Source: Mariannaea sp. PMI_226
Taxonomy: Eukaryota > Ascomycota > Sordariomycetes > Hypocreales > Nectriaceae
Assembly (NCBI GenBank): GCA_024336345.1
Contig: JANFOG010000005.1
Span: 1-64,000, forward strand
DNA length: 64,000 bases
Direction: 5' to 3'
Under the pieces are notes generated by a model that ran no database searches, was not told the origin of the DNA, and was given only the letters and a program-made list of their open reading frames with translations. Made by a program: the position numbers and the translations under genes. Shown piece by piece: positions 46,246-58,136 of this stretch. Within the stretch, counting starts at the first letter, position 1; every line of letters starts with the position of its first letter.

Positions 46246-46491
46246 CCTCCCATGTGGTCCGTGCGGCCACGGCATATCGCGAAGCAACTTTTATTCTCGC
46301 CGTTGTGACTCTGGAGATATTAATAATGAATTCTATGTATAGAATTTGGGGTCTATGCCTCAACTGTGGTGAGTATGCTGTGTTATACCATTTACTTAGT
46401 CACGTTAAAGTGATTTCCCTGCCCTTGTCCTTTTTTAAATTTCTCTGGAAGTTTCCTGAGGTCTAAATTTTCGGATACTGCCAATGTACGG

Positions 46492-46675
46492 ATACTGTAC
46501 GGATAGTCTGCCAAATGTGTGCGTTTTGTTTCCAATCCCCATTCTTTGATGCTCCGTAATTCAGCTGGTCAATTGTCTATGTATGGACGAAAGAAGGAAT
46601 ATTAACTAGTCTACAGAATAGTCTTCTCGTTTATTGGATTACCCATGATTCTAGAACCATTTCTTCCAGCACACG
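46492..46675 (+). repeat. Direct repeat R4, copy 2
   Basis: Tandem partner of 46062-46245, about 246 bp downstream of its end. No coding frame, no clear terminal repeats. A local segmental duplication or a pair of non-autonomous element copies. Confidence 0.75.
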
Positions 46676-48317
46676 TCCCCGAAAGTGCTTAACTAGTGCG
46701 CTCCCTCCTCTACCGTATCGACTCAATAGATTCGTCGCGGTCGGTGGATAGAAGCTAGACTACTCATAGTATGGTCATCAGCCATGCACGGTACCTACAT
46801 ACAAGAATGTAAGAGAGTATCCAATTATTATGGCCAAACAATCTGATATGCAGAAACAATGGGTCTTATGTTTGTAGTTTCTAGTTGGCCTTGCTGCCCG
46901 CTGACTAGCCCGTATCCACTGGTCGTCACGAATCCATTGAGTCCATACGGCAGCTACAGCGGCTTATTAATAAGCTATTGGCTTAAGCTGTTGACCTAAT
47001 GCGATACTTGTAGCGCCACAAGGAGCTGTATGACCCACGCTTGAGAACGTGGTAGGACAAAGGCGTCTCACTCAACTCCATTAGTGCAATGAGCTGAAAT
47101 CAGTGCAGCCATGAGGCGTTTTCAGCCGCCATTTCTGAAGGTGAATGAAAACTCACTAGCCTTGGTTGCAGTCCCATCCCAAAAAAAAACCTGCACGGCC
47201 CAACGCCAAGGGCGAGTGAGCTAAGTGGACGACTCAAGCGTTCTACTAACGATAAACCCATCCAGCCATCCAGGCCTTCCTGGCTATTGAGCTGCGGCTT
47301 TAAAATTGGAGACCCAGTCCAGGAACACGCTTGGGCAATGAGACTGTCTCTCTGCTCCATTCTCTGCACAAGATTTAGAACAGGTGTCTAGATCTTTGTT
47401 CCGGTATTTAGAGCTCACAAATCTTCTCATCAGCCATGGATCCAGTCTCTTACAGTCTCTCTGCGCCTGCTTTGATGGAGGTGTGTTCCGTACCATCACT
47501 TGTACGAAATCCGGCTGCAGTTAGGAGACTTGTTTGGGAGCATCTGCTTGAGCGACGGCAACACTGTCACTTGTACCCACGGCAACTGCACCGGATCTGT
47601 CGATTAGGTCTCTACCTCGGAGACATCAGCGACGAATTCTACTTTCCATTCAGCATGTATAAATCCTTTCCTAGTTTTCTTGTGTCCATAGAGAAGATTT
47701 AGTGAAGCGGTGAATATCATGGCATCGATTGGTACGAATATACTCGTTCTGCAAGCCAACAAACAGAGGCGCCACAGATAATTAGCCACTATGGAGAGTG
47801 ACTTTCAATCCAATTCAGGGTGCAGTAAAGCAGGCTGAAGCCGGGCGGTCAGCACTTCCGTCACGGATAGTCCGATCCTAGTGATGAGTATTGCAACAAA
47901 CACGTTGCCCTTTGGAAGAGGCCAAAACAACCATGGTCTATGTATTCTAGACGATTTGATTGTAAACTTGGGTGGACTTCTGTAAACCCTGAAGCGAACT
48001 CTAACCCTCCTGTGTAATTACAAAATGGAGTCCCAAGGCATGGTGCTTCAAAGAATGGTTCTCGCCATAAACATCATTTGCTGTTCATCCGCAGAAAATA
48101 GTTGGTTGATTGTCACTTTACTGTCGTTGTGTTGAGTTTGTATACTCAAAGCTTTGGAGTTCAATCTTTTTTCTTCTTGTCAGGATTATGCCGAACATCC
48201 TCGACTTGGGGCATTCGCGAAAACCTAATCATCGTGAGGTCATTCTTTGGAATCTTGATTTACATCTTCGTGGTCAATGTCAGCGGGGACGCCTCTCATT
48301 GGGGCTTATAGGTTATA

Positions 48318-48369
48318 AGTCCATATACCCACATTTCGCCCACCCCCCCTTTTCGCCCGGGCAAAATCC
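48318..48369. repeat. Left terminal inverted repeat of the Fot-like element
   Basis: 52 bp; 51 of 52 positions match the reverse complement of 50122-50173. Includes a C7 run and the CGCCCGGG core. TA precedes it. Confidence 0.95.
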
Positions 48370-48414
48370 ACTAGACCAGCTACAATATACCAACTTCAAA
48401 TAGCTCTCCTGCCT

Positions 48415-50022
48415 TCAATATTGAACCTCTATACAATCCTCCTCTATAGTAGATACACTAGAGGCATCTGAGCCATCTATAGTAGTTTGAGCCCCTAAAG
48501 CTTCCTGTTGCGCCTTGTAGATATCCTCAATGTTAGCAAACTTCGAATTGGGGCTAGTTTGGACCTTCCTTCTCTTCCTTGGTCTAGCAGCTTCAACCTG
48601 GGCTTCTAAGCCTTGAATTTTCAACTGTGCATTAGCTAGAAGGGCTTCCTTCTCCTCATATCCCTTGGTAATCTTTCTAAATAGCTGGCGTTGTGTGGTT
48701 TGGTGTTGTTCATTAAGCTGAATGAAGGTCTTGACTTGTTGCTGTAGTTCCTTGGATTTCCTAGGCGTTGACCATGAGACTATAGAAGTTTCTGCACTCC
48801 AGTCTATTGGAAAGCTCTCTAGTTGACTATTTTTAGTCTGCTTTGGTGTTTCCTTTGTGCTATTGCTATTTTCAAGCAATAAGGGGCTTAATAAGGGTTT
48901 AGCTAGAGATCTTAGCCAAAGACCTGTTGCTTTCCAACCAGATTGAATATTCCTAATAGAAAGAGCTTCTTTTCTAGCTTTATAATAGCTAAGAAGAAAA
49001 TTCCTTTTGCCAATTGGGCTAGAATCTGTAAGAAGGCTAAGATATCCAATCTCTTTGCGATAGTGGTGTTTTAAGGAGGAGAACACGCTAAGGTCCAAAG
49101 GCTGAAGGACATGAGAGGTATGTGGAGGAAGAAAAAGAAGATAGATGTTATTTTGGAAGCATAAGAACATAAATTCAGTTGTTGTATGACTTCCATGACC
49201 ATCCATAATAAGGAGCCTAGTCTTCTTTGCTGTTGTTATTGGTATGCTTGGAAGAAAGACCTTTTGGAGCCATTCAATAGCTGTATTATCTGTAGTCCAA
49301 CCATTTTCAGTTGCTGTAAATTGCCAATCCTTAAATTCATCAAGGTCTATAGGAAACCACTGCTGTTGAACTGTTTTGCCTTTGAATATAACTAAAGGAG
49401 GTAAGGCAACCCCAGTCGCAGAGATACACTCTATAAAGGAGGTCCAAGCCTTTGAACCGGGCTGTTTCTTCTGAATAGCTTGTGTATTGGAACTTCCAAG
49501 AACTAGCCCATTGACTCCAAGACCCTCCATTATGCCTGCTTCATCTATATTATATCTGTATTGTGGCTCAATGGCTTGGACCTCTGGAAGATAGAGGTAT
49601 GGAAACCAACCTTTAATAATTGGAATAGTAGCTCCATTGACTCTCTTGGAGTCAATAGACCGAGACCTTTTAGTCTTTATTGATGGATTTCTCCTTAAAA
49701 AAGCAGCTAGCCAATGTTTTCCAAGTGGCTTATAGTCTCCTTTAGTTGCTAGAATGCGCTGAGCAAATTCCTTGACTTGGGCGTGTGTTGGAGGCAGCCC
49801 TAGAGCCTCTTGGGTTATTACCCAAGTAGCTAGGTGATTTTCCTGGATTGATGAGAGTCTCTGCTGGCCCTCTGAAGCTTGTTTATGTGATTCATGCCCA
49901 TCAATGCGGCTTCGAAGAGTTGATCTTGGAATCCCCCAATCAACAGCAGCTTGACGGACTGATTGGCCATTTGCGATAGCCTCAAGGGCATTAGAAAGAT
50001 CAATTTCGGTATATGGAGGCAT
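48415..50022 (-). CDS. Fot/pogo-type transposase (DD35D)
   Basis: 535 residues from the ATG at 50022 (MPPYTEIDLSNALEA). The frame is open to 50091, but the extra 23 residues are hydrophobic and unlike any transposase start. An N-terminal Psq-type helix-turn-helix (SVRQAAVDWGIPRSTLRSRI) binds the TIRs. A CENP-B-type HTH (about 55-120) includes HAQVKEFAQRILATKGDYKP. The DDE_1 catalytic core has D160 in NIDEAGIMEG, D274 in MDGHGSH and D310 in LQPLDLSVF, with 35 residues between the last two. The C-terminus carries a coiled-coil-prone Lys/Gln-rich tail with a basic patch (RPRKRRKV) that looks like a nuclear localisation signal. No internal stop, so potentially active. Cut-and-paste transposition is expected from the family. 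Confidence 0.95.
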   Translation of the reverse strand: MPPYTEIDLSNALEAIANGQSVRQAAVDWGIPRSTLRSRIDGHESHKQASEGQQRLSSIQENHLATWVITQEALGLPPTHAQVKEFAQRILATKGDYKPLGKHWLAAFLRRNPSIKTKRSRSIDSKRVNGATIPIIKGWFPYLYLPEVQAIEPQYRYNIDEAGIMEGLGVNGLVLGSSNTQAIQKKQPGSKAWTSFIECISATGVALPPLVIFKGKTVQQQWFPIDLDEFKDWQFTATENGWTTDNTAIEWLQKVFLPSIPITTAKKTRLLIMDGHGSHTTTEFMFLCFQNNIYLLFLPPHTSHVLQPLDLSVFSSLKHHYRKEIGYLSLLTDSSPIGKRNFLLSYYKARKEALSIRNIQSGWKATGLWLRSLAKPLLSPLLLENSNSTKETPKQTKNSQLESFPIDWSAETSIVSWSTPRKSKELQQQVKTFIQLNEQHQTTQRQLFRKITKGYEEKEALLANAQLKIQGLEAQVEAARPRKRRKVQTSPNSKFANIEDIYKAQQEALGAQTTIDGSDASSVSTIEEDCIEVQY

Positions 50023-50121
50023 TAAGAAATGAAGAATAAAGTGGAGAAGAAATAGAAGCAATTGGATAAAAATTGGTAGATATATTGTCAATATAAATTG
50101 GGTGGCTGGGAATAATTGGGA

Positions 50122-50173
50122 GGATTTTACCCGGGCGAAAAGGGGGGGTGGGCGAAATGTGGGTATATGGACT
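50122..50173. repeat. Right terminal inverted repeat of the Fot-like element
   Basis: Partner of 48318-48369, one mismatch (T for C next to the CCGGG core). TA follows at 50174-50175. The ATG of the transposase lies about 100 bp inside. Confidence 0.95.
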
Positions 50174-53059
50174 TAAACAACATCGGTTAAACCTGCAAGG
50201 GGCCGACACGACCATATGTTGTGCGGGGTCTCAAAGGTTGTTTGGAACATCAAGAGTAAGGGCACCAACAATCCAAATCGTCGAAGTGCGATCGACTCCG
50301 TCCATAAGGTTGTCATATCGCGCGAAATCGATTATGAAAGATATCGAATGCCAACAATTAAGAACCAATTCAGATTTCACTGTCAAACACCAAGCTAGCT
50401 GGGTAGTGGGTCGTATTGAACTACAATCAGAACCAAATACTGAGAAGATTGATCTTGCCGCTACTATAATGGCGAGCCCCGCAACAAGCCAACATTGCAG
50501 GTAGAATCGACACTGCACATTTTGATGATACCGCCTCGGTGATCGGGCCTGATGGCAAGCAGATGACAAATGGCAAGCTTCGTATGCAGCACAAACAAGT
50601 TATAACGAACAGTCAAGAATATGCGGGTCTAGCTACCACGGGAACATGTTGAGTAGCTTTAGAACTGGGAGGCAGGAGGATATTACTGTTTATCATAGTA
50701 CAGTAGAAGATGGGCACGGGAGTTGATTGAAGCTGGTGGAATACTGTCTAAAGATATGACAAGAATTACATGCTAACTTGAATAGATTTTCCAAGGGCTC
50801 AAAATCTAATTTCTACTCGCTCTGAACTTGGCATCTGCAATCTACAGCGCCTCAGAAAGATGGTGCATGAGTAACTACTACATGGCATGCATTTCGTCAG
50901 ACGTGAGACGAGGATAAAACCCGACATTCGTACCACACAGGGTGGGGGGACCTTTGCCTCCAAAGTTCGTATGACCTGACAGAGTACGAAGAACGTAAGT
51001 TTCGACCAAGTGCATTAAGTGTATCCTCTTGAAATAAACTCTGTATGTTCAAATATTGGACCAAGGGCATTCCTCGCCCCACATACCTTTTCCACCTATC
51101 ATCGGTTCAATTCCCTCCGTTCAACGCTCCATCTACATCCTTCCTTCAGAAGTTGTACCACATTCTTACCAAAGAGATTACATTCGTTTCTGTCATCAGA
51201 AATATAAGCTCACTTAGTAAAATAGAATCTTCACCGCCCTGCAAATCAGAACATAACTAATCAGGGCAGAAACAGACGCTGAGACGCCCTTCCTGCATCG
51301 AGCAGCCATCTCGGGTGAATCCACGCCTCCTGATCTGTCTTCAGAGTTCATGGTACGGTGTACCATTCGCGTGATTCGGCCTTTATGACAGCTTTGAGGC
51401 TGAAATGACATAACAACAGCACTGTCCTTTGCCAGGTTGGCTGGGCTGGTGCGGCTTGGACGCTATGCCAATCTTTACAAAGAGTTGGATATACTTCCCG
51501 ATTTATACATCACAGATGAATCTTGTGATAGCAGCGGCAGTACAAGTAAAGAGATATAATGGTGTATCGCCCAGCAGCCATGTCGGTACGCAATCATGGA
51601 CGACGACAAGCGTATTGTAAGATATAACCCCATTCTAATAGCGTTTCTAAATGGCAACAATTGCACCCGTTCGTCCCTTAGCTAGAAGGAGGTTATCAAT
51701 AATAGCTGGACCAATTCTAGCTATCTGTTGCGATCGGTCCTTGACATTACTGAAGACTGGATATATATAATGTGCCAATCAACTCGCAATCAATCATCCA
51801 AGAGATACTAACCCTTCTATAGAGTCTGCTGCCACTTGACTTGCTAAATATGGATAAGGATGGTCTCATCTTGATGGCTGCTTAGCTGGCACTATTAATC
51901 GTTATATATGTTTGTAATGAGAAGGTATAATCCAAGGGGAATGTGAATGTATAGGTCGTAGCATATATTATCACACCTTTTTCGCCAAATGGCATCATCT
52001 AATTCATTTCAATTCAAGCTACTGAAATCATAAACATACTTAATTCCTAATAATAACGAATTATAATAAGTCATTAACATTACCTCAAAGGATCAAATAT
52101 TAGAAATAATATTATATGCCCAATTCGCTTCCATTTTAATATACAAAGAGCTCTATTAAAGAAAAATCTAATACAAAAGAACAAATCACAATAGCTTTAG
52201 TAAGAGATGGCTAATTCTGGCAATTTTCGAACTCATCCCTGGCCCAACTGGCAAAATATGGGATGTGGCTTCTAATAGTAAAGATTTACACTTTATAAAG
52301 TGTTTAGACAAAAAGGAATCTAAGATGCAAGCTACTAATCTGCCTTCAGACCTCAAGTATTTACAGCCAGACAGCCACTTTCCAAGCGAGATTTCTGTCA
52401 TTAGCTCTAAGTTCATATTCCACAACCACTCACTTATGTATTGAGAGCTTTCCTTAGATCATCTTGGCGTAAAGCGCCGGGTTGACAGCAAGAGACCAAA
52501 GGATTCATCAGTTCTTAGGGACTTAAGAAAACTATTTCTGCACGTATTTATTACCCTAAGAACCCACCTCGCCCAAGAGGAGGAGTATATAGACCTGTAC
52601 ACAGTGTACTAGGACGGTCCCTTTATTAGCCACGAGGATTGTGAAAGAGTAGGTTATTGGCCAGTCCCTGACTGTCCGCCTGGGGGATATCCCAGACAGT
52701 TCAATGCGCCTGGGACCATCCTTGCCAAGGAAGACAGAGCTTAGGTCTTGGACTGAAATGCCTTGGGACGAATGCTGTTAAACTGCTTTTATTCAATAAT
52801 TCTTACATATAGCGTTAGGGGCTCCAAAGTAGAGCGGGAGACAGCCGCTCAGGTGCAGAGATGACAATACTATAGGGAAATTATGTTACTAGGCTCGAGA
52901 CGTGTATAAACGACCCAACATCCTTTTACCCAGTCGTGGTCTATTTACTTTGACAATTTAAGCTTCTCACTACCGTAAGTTAATTAAAAGTCTTCAATAA
53001 ATACCAAGGATCTTTTTTTCATTTGACAGGCCGACTAAATATCTGCGAGTTTACTACAT
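50174..53059. other. Long intergenic region, no supported gene
   Basis: AT-rich in the middle (about 51900-52150). A 48-residue stretch around 50500-50650 (HFDDTASVIGPDGKQMTNGK) reads like a protein fragment but I cannot place it. Nothing else is recognised. Confidence 0.4.
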
Positions 53060-55058
53060 TTAGAATACAGTACCTCTAGTTTGCGACATCTTAGAGATAT
53101 TTATATTCTTGAGCATATAAACCCAGATGAAGGACAGCACCATAAGACCAGTTCCAGCTGCAAGCATTCTAGTCTGGGCATAGCCATAAGCTTGCTGAAT
53201 TCCTAGGCGCTCCTCGGATCCAACGGGGTAGGACAACTGGCTAACAACAGATCCATATATGGTCGGGATCAGCTCATGTGAGGACTCAGGCATGTACTTG
53301 TAGAGCGCTGGCAAGAAGGTGTTAGTCCAGATGGCTCCTGATATAGTGTTTCCAACGGCACCACCGATACTGCCAAACACGAAAAGTGTAGCCAACGCGG
53401 CGGCAACGTGCTGGTGGTCGACAGCAGCGAGAACGGCAAGCTGCATGCAGAGGATAAACACAGCTCCGCCCATAGAGATGAAGATCTCACACATGATGAT
53501 ATAGCCCACCCTTCCGTTTGGTGTACGAAAATGAATCATCAAGCCCTGGGCAAAAATGTAAAGAGGAACAGCAAGCCAAAAGGTCCATTTATAGTAACCA
53601 GTCTGGCGGATACCATAACCAACAATAAATAGAAGAACGCCAGAAACAACAGAGAAGGTATTGCCAACGTATCCGGCCTCGGCAATGGTGAGGTTGGTGA
53701 CAACCATCAGAAACGAGGAGAAATAGCTGGCCCAGCAATAGTAGGACATTTGATAAGTGGCGTCGATGAGGCAGGCGGCAATGACGGTTCGGTCAGTCAA
53801 GAATCTCTTGTGGAGGAATGGGACAGGGGCCAATTTGACCTCCCACACAGCAAATAGAGCAGTTACAACAAAGCCGGTGACAATCATGGCGATGATGTAG
53901 TCAGACTTCCAGCCGTTGGGAGCAGTGCTGGCGAGAGTGAAGGGTAGAAGGAAAGTTGTGAAACCACCGCCAAAAAGTAGGACTCCGAGCACTATCGGTT
54001 AAGATTGGGATTAGTATCCTGCGCATTCCGCATATTGCTGAAGGGTTGTTGGTGAGCTCACTCACAATCGTACTCAATGACGCCATGCCACATAGCTTGG
54101 AGCCAGGTCCGCCCACTCTCCTTTTTGACAAAGAGGCCCATCTTTTCAGCCCTACTAAGATTAATTTTCAGCACTAGGTAGAGGGGAGCAGCGACGATGG
54201 GCAGAATGATGGCGAAGGAGCCGAATCCCCATCGCCAGTTGATATTCTGGTAAAACTTCTCGGCAGCCTTTGGGCCAGCGAAGGCGGTGATCATATAAGG
54301 GGATGAGGTGAAGGCAAAGGCTAAGCCCCGGTTTTTCAGGTTGGTGGCATCGGCAGCAAGCACACAAATGGTGTAGATGACACCTCCAAAGCCAACTTGG
54401 TAGAAAACCTAATAGGCAACCATTAGTCTCGGAATGCCAATGAAAGTTTGCGATATTATGTAATTTTCTTACTTGGGCAGCGCAAAATGTCGCAAGGTTG
54501 TGGGAAACAGCCATGAGAATTAAACCTAGGGTAGCAAAGCCAACCATGACAAGGAAGCTCTCAGCACGGCCCCAAACGTCAAGCATCTTGGCGATGGGGA
54601 TATAGCACGCAGCAGTTATAGCGTCGGCGACAACGGAGATCACGGTCGTAAGCGAGTGCTGGGCCCATTCACTGGTCACAAAGGGCGCCAGAGTATAGAG
54701 AATTGAGAGACGGAATCCATTCGTAAGGAACAGGAGCCAGATGCTGTTAAGATGAAGTCACGTTAGATAAATATATGCTGAAATGAAGAACAGGAACATG
54801 AACATACAAGCCCAATAAGCACGCTAGAGAGCCCTTAGTCCAAGCCAATGTTACGGCCTGGACTTTCTGAACACCGCTCTGGACATTTGCCTCTACAGCA
54901 GTCTCCTCACCGGCGTGACCATCTCCAGCGATGATAGGGCCCTTTTCGTTGGAGCAAGCAACTGGAGTTTCCTCGCCATCGCCAGGGACGACTCGTGGCG
55001 GGTTGAGACTAGAGTCACCAGCAGTGACAAATTTCTTCCACAGAGAGGCCATTGTCAT
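53060..55058 (-). CDS. MFS siderophore-iron transporter-like protein
   Basis: Predicted complement(join(53060..53991,54066..54408,54473..54743,54808..55058)), 598 residues. Introns are 64-74 bp, all phase-consistent. A hydrophilic acidic N-terminus (about 75 residues) precedes roughly 14 membrane helices. Hallmarks of the fungal SIT/ARN branch are IWLLFLTNGFRLSILYTLAP, ISVVADAITAACYIPIAKML, RAESFLVMVGFATLGLILMA and INWRWGFGSFAIILP. Others are VPFLHKRFLTDRTVIAACLI and GSIGGAVGNTISGAIWT. Length fits the family (about 600). Function by family: proton-coupled uptake of ferric siderophores at the plasma membrane; the specific siderophore cannot be read from sequence. The start could be ATG 55052 instead. 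No siderophore synthetase is nearby. Expression is presumably iron-regulated, but I did not find a defensible GATA-factor site. Confidence 0.88.
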
Positions 55059-56200
55059 TTGGGAGCTGGTAGGGTAAAGCAAAAAATGAAGGATGTGGAT
55101 GGGTGAGACTGAATGCGGCCGAATGGAGGAGCGAAGGACGCATTCTTTAAAGATCGATGAGACGCACCTACTCAATCCACTGAATGGACCTAGGTTGCAG
55201 CCGCGTATAAATGTCTGTTGGCTTGAGAAAATGGCGCGGAATATAGTATGTCAGTCGCCAACTAATCCTGAAAAGAATATCTTACAGGGAATAAACATCA
55301 CACGAATGGGTCAATTCCTTTCAGAATCAGAGTGCAAGTGGAAATATAGGGGATCAACGTCCGACTTCGGACGAATTGCCCTCGAAGGGGAAAGAGTCTA
55401 GAGACGCTCGAGGCCCTTGGCGCCGGTGAACATGCCGTTGTTGAATATGGAGTCACACGCCATGAGGGTTTCTTAGCGGCAGTCATGGTAACATTAGTGT
55501 GAGAGCAAAGAGAATTTTTGATCTAATCAGATTAGATCAGCCCATGTGCAGACACGTACTGTAGCTAGTCCGTAACGTGGGGGGTGACACCAGTTCAGTG
55601 GTTCGTGTGTGCTAGAGCGCAGCTTCTGCCAATTAGTCGCCGAAAGACCCCTGGATTGGACGTTGGCTGGGCTAACACGCTGCTGGATAGCCTCGCCCTG
55701 AATAGGACTGGCCCTGTTCTATGCCCTGGTACCAGTATATCGCCGCTTACTAGCCTGTATCGAGCAGGGATTGCCTGAATCCTGAACACAACCCTTGAGT
55801 CGCCTGACGACCAAGTTAGCGAACGGCTAGGTTAGTTTCCCGCCTGTTATTGGTTTGATTGCGGTTTGTCTATTTTGGCTGATTCGTTCACGCGGGATAT
55901 AATTTTAGCTCCCATCGGCAGAGACAGGATCTACTGATTATCAACAGAAGTTGCCACGACGCCACTGTAACGGCGCAATTGCGGTCGTCCTGTTTCGAAC
56001 CGAACGATATCACAGTGTCCTGCGAGAATTGGCCCATTCCACGCCAAAGGAGTAACGACAGCATCTGCTAACAGTGTTGCCCTCGATTTCAAACATGTCA
56101 TTTGGGGTCCTTCTGCCTGGAGAGTTGAAAAATTGCTTCGAGCTGGATATTACTATAGTAGTCTACATCCGCGAAGCGACCTAACCGTCTTAAAAATCAC
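55059..56200. other. Intergenic, no supported gene
   Basis: Siderophore-transporter promoter region and GNAT 3' flank. Overlapping short frames on both strands (55584-55789) are shadows of each other with no recognisable product. Confidence 0.4.
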
Positions 56201-56776
56201 TTATATCAGTGATAACAACCACTCCTGCTTACTTATCCGGTATTCCACTTCTCCTTCTTCAATTCCAGGGGGTGGGTTGTCGTACTGGTTGTAGAATGTC
56301 CGAATGTGCTTCATCCCGATCGATGCCATCGTTGCCTGGGAGCCCAAATTAACAGCCATTGTATCTCCCAACACCTCCTTCACACCCAAATCCTGGAATA
56401 CATGTCTGAGCAGCTCGCGAGAGCCCTCTTTGGCGAGCCCAAGTCCCCATAACTTGGGAACGACGCGAAAGCCAAATACAGCTCGCTCAGTCGTGAATTT
56501 TGGTGGCTCGTCGTTGGTTTGACTTGGGGCCAAAACCCACCAGCCCGCGAAATCGCCGCCCATAAATCCGGCCCAGCAGCCAAGACCTGAGCCGTGCGTG
56601 GCAGTGTCCATGAGGTGTTTGAGAACAATCGCAGAGTCGTTCTTGGAAAGTGGCTTGCCGTATCCGATGTACCTCATGACTTCGGGATTTGAGTCTAGCT
56701 CATAGAGGAAGTCCTTGTGTTCGGGTCCCAGAGGCACCAGATCAAGGCGAGTCGTGTGTAGAATCGACTGGGTCAT
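56201..56776 (-). CDS. GNAT-family N-acetyltransferase (RimJ-like)
   Basis: Single exon, 191 residues. The start TRLDLVPLGPEHKDFLYELD and NPEVMRYIGYGKPLS are typical of Acetyltransf_3 (RimJ/RimL-type) proteins. Motif A is seen as VFGFRVVPKLWGLGLAKEGS, with an acetyl-CoA-binding Q/RxxGxG/A variant (KLWGLGLA). NLGSQATMASIGMKHIRTFY matches the usual N..S..l.eklGF block, with M replacing F. Soluble, no targeting signal. Acceptor substrate unknown; family members modify protein N-termini, small amines or antibiotics. Its 5' end faces a long intergenic region with a solo LTR 1.1 kb away. Confidence 0.9.
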   Translation of the reverse strand: MTQSILHTTRLDLVPLGPEHKDFLYELDSNPEVMRYIGYGKPLSKNDSAIVLKHLMDTATHGSGLGCWAGFMGGDFAGWWVLAPSQTNDEPPKFTTERAVFGFRVVPKLWGLGLAKEGSRELLRHVFQDLGVKEVLGDTMAVNLGSQATMASIGMKHIRTFYNQYDNPPPGIEEGEVEYRISKQEWLLSLI

Positions 56777-57895
56777 GGTAAAGGTATTTGGCGGAGGTAT
56801 TGAGAGTCCAAATTGATGCTCTTTGCATAATTATCATTAGAATTATTCTTCTGAGCAATTTCTCGTCGGCCGTTTTGCTTTATATACTCATCTATCATAC
56901 AGAGCGCACGTGTACAGAGCAAACGTTACCATCCCTGATTGATACATGCGTGTCGCAGATCTCTTTCGGAATCTCAGTTTGGTTGTTACGGGTACTATGC
57001 TTGGCCACAATTGCGACGGGCCCGATACGAACCTTTACCACCCTTTACCTGGCTGGGAATCTCACAACAGTTATCGGCGAGGTAAGATTTCGCGCGTTTG
57101 TGACCGGTCGACACCCGAACTTGACTGTACAAGGCACGACACCTAGCTGGCACCTGGCTGACACCCAGACAACATGCTGCAGGTTTCCTGGAACCTCGGT
57201 GTACTGATCCATGTTCTACCAAGTGAGCTATTAATTTAACCCGGTAATGCTGAATTTCCTACCAAAACAGAAAGCCTACGGATTAGCCGTTTTAGTGGAC
57301 GAATCTGCTCGATATCGTCCACTTACGAGAAGGGTCAACTTACATGCGAGGACGCGGATCTCCTCGGCGTGAGCTCTGCGCAAGGTTCGTGCTTGGGGGA
57401 TTGCGTTGTTGTGATTTTGAATGTCGCTTCTGATTGTCGCATACACTCCTTCAATAAACAAGTTTGGCCTGGGCGTGGGGCGCACAACCACACACACCCG
57501 CACACACACGCCCGGCTTCTCTTTAGAGTATCAAGACAATATCTCCATCCAACCAAGGGATTCTCAAATGGGATGAACATCATGACACACCAGCTCCCAA
57601 ACCAGTTGCTAAGCAGCAACGTGATTCGTTTGAAGCTCCTCGTTCGACTGCGTCAGAAAATTCACAGTGGTGGTGGATAGGGACGGCCCTGGATAGCTTA
57701 TTCAAGTGGCTTACCACTTAGCAGATTTTTCATTGTGTTGCTTTGTGTGCTCACTTTGTAAGAACACCTTAATTATTGCCGCAAGCAGTAAAATGCACAG
57801 GCCAGGGCGGCACTTGACAGCCGCTCAGCCACTCCCGCCACGGCAATGCGCTACCCGCCTCGGGCCTTCGCGAGAGTGGGTCTAACCGCAAAAAC
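56777..57895. other. Intergenic, no supported gene
   Basis: GNAT promoter side. Contains a short CA-rich microsatellite (about 57483-57510). Open frames are not convincing. Confidence 0.4.
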
Positions 57896-58136
57896 TGTTG
57901 CGGAGAGTCCATTTCCACGTAGATGAGACCTATAGATACCTCGAGTCTTCTAGCATCACCTACCCATAGGGTGATCTTAGTAGCCGGTCTCGGAGGCCCC
58001 CGTGGGGGCTCCCCGGCACCCTGGCCCCCTTCCCCTATTCAGGGGGGCGCCCTTATATAAACCCCTCATAGGATTAGGTAGTCTGGAGAAGTCACTTATC
58101 GTCACACCTACATTCTTGACCCTACGTTCCGTGACA
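57896..58136 (+). repeat. Solo LTR, family A, with 5-bp target duplication
   Basis: 241 bp, TGTTGCGG...CCGTGACA, flanked on both sides by AAAAC (57891-57895 and 58137-58141). Contains a TATATAAACCCCTCA promoter-like box and a GC-rich palindrome (CCCCCGTGGGGG-type) upstream of it. Best-preserved copy together with 42322-42561. Confidence 0.9.

Larger units (their letters stand above)
45568..48317. other. Gene-poor region with local repeats
   Basis: Holds the GT2 promoter side, a poly-A run (about 45843-45858) and the direct repeat pair at 46062 and 46492. A cysteine-rich reading at 47459-47590 was not accepted as a gene. The transposon has inserted at the right edge. Confidence 0.45.
48318..50173 (-). 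mobile_element. Fot/pogo-type (Tc1-mariner) DNA transposon, apparently intact
   Basis: 1856 bp with 52-bp terminal inverted repeats (48318-48369 and 50122-50173) differing at one position. It begins AGTCC and ends GGACT, flanked by TA on both sides (48316-48317, 50174-50175), the TA duplication of the superfamily. It contains one uninterrupted transposase. Size, TIR length and DD35D transposase match the Fot1 group known from Fusarium. Near-identical TIRs, an open frame and the absence of RIP-like stops point to recent insertion. Confidence 0.95.

Noticed and set aside
46255..47660. Segment near 46320 as a RIPped copy of the segment near 47640
   Set aside because: A 23-bp stretch differs only by transitions, but the similarity does not extend convincingly on either side.
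50023..50091. N-terminal extension of the transposase
   Set aside because: The 23 extra residues are a hydrophobic AT-rich run unlike Fot-family N-termini, and the ATG at 50022 directly precedes the HTH domain.
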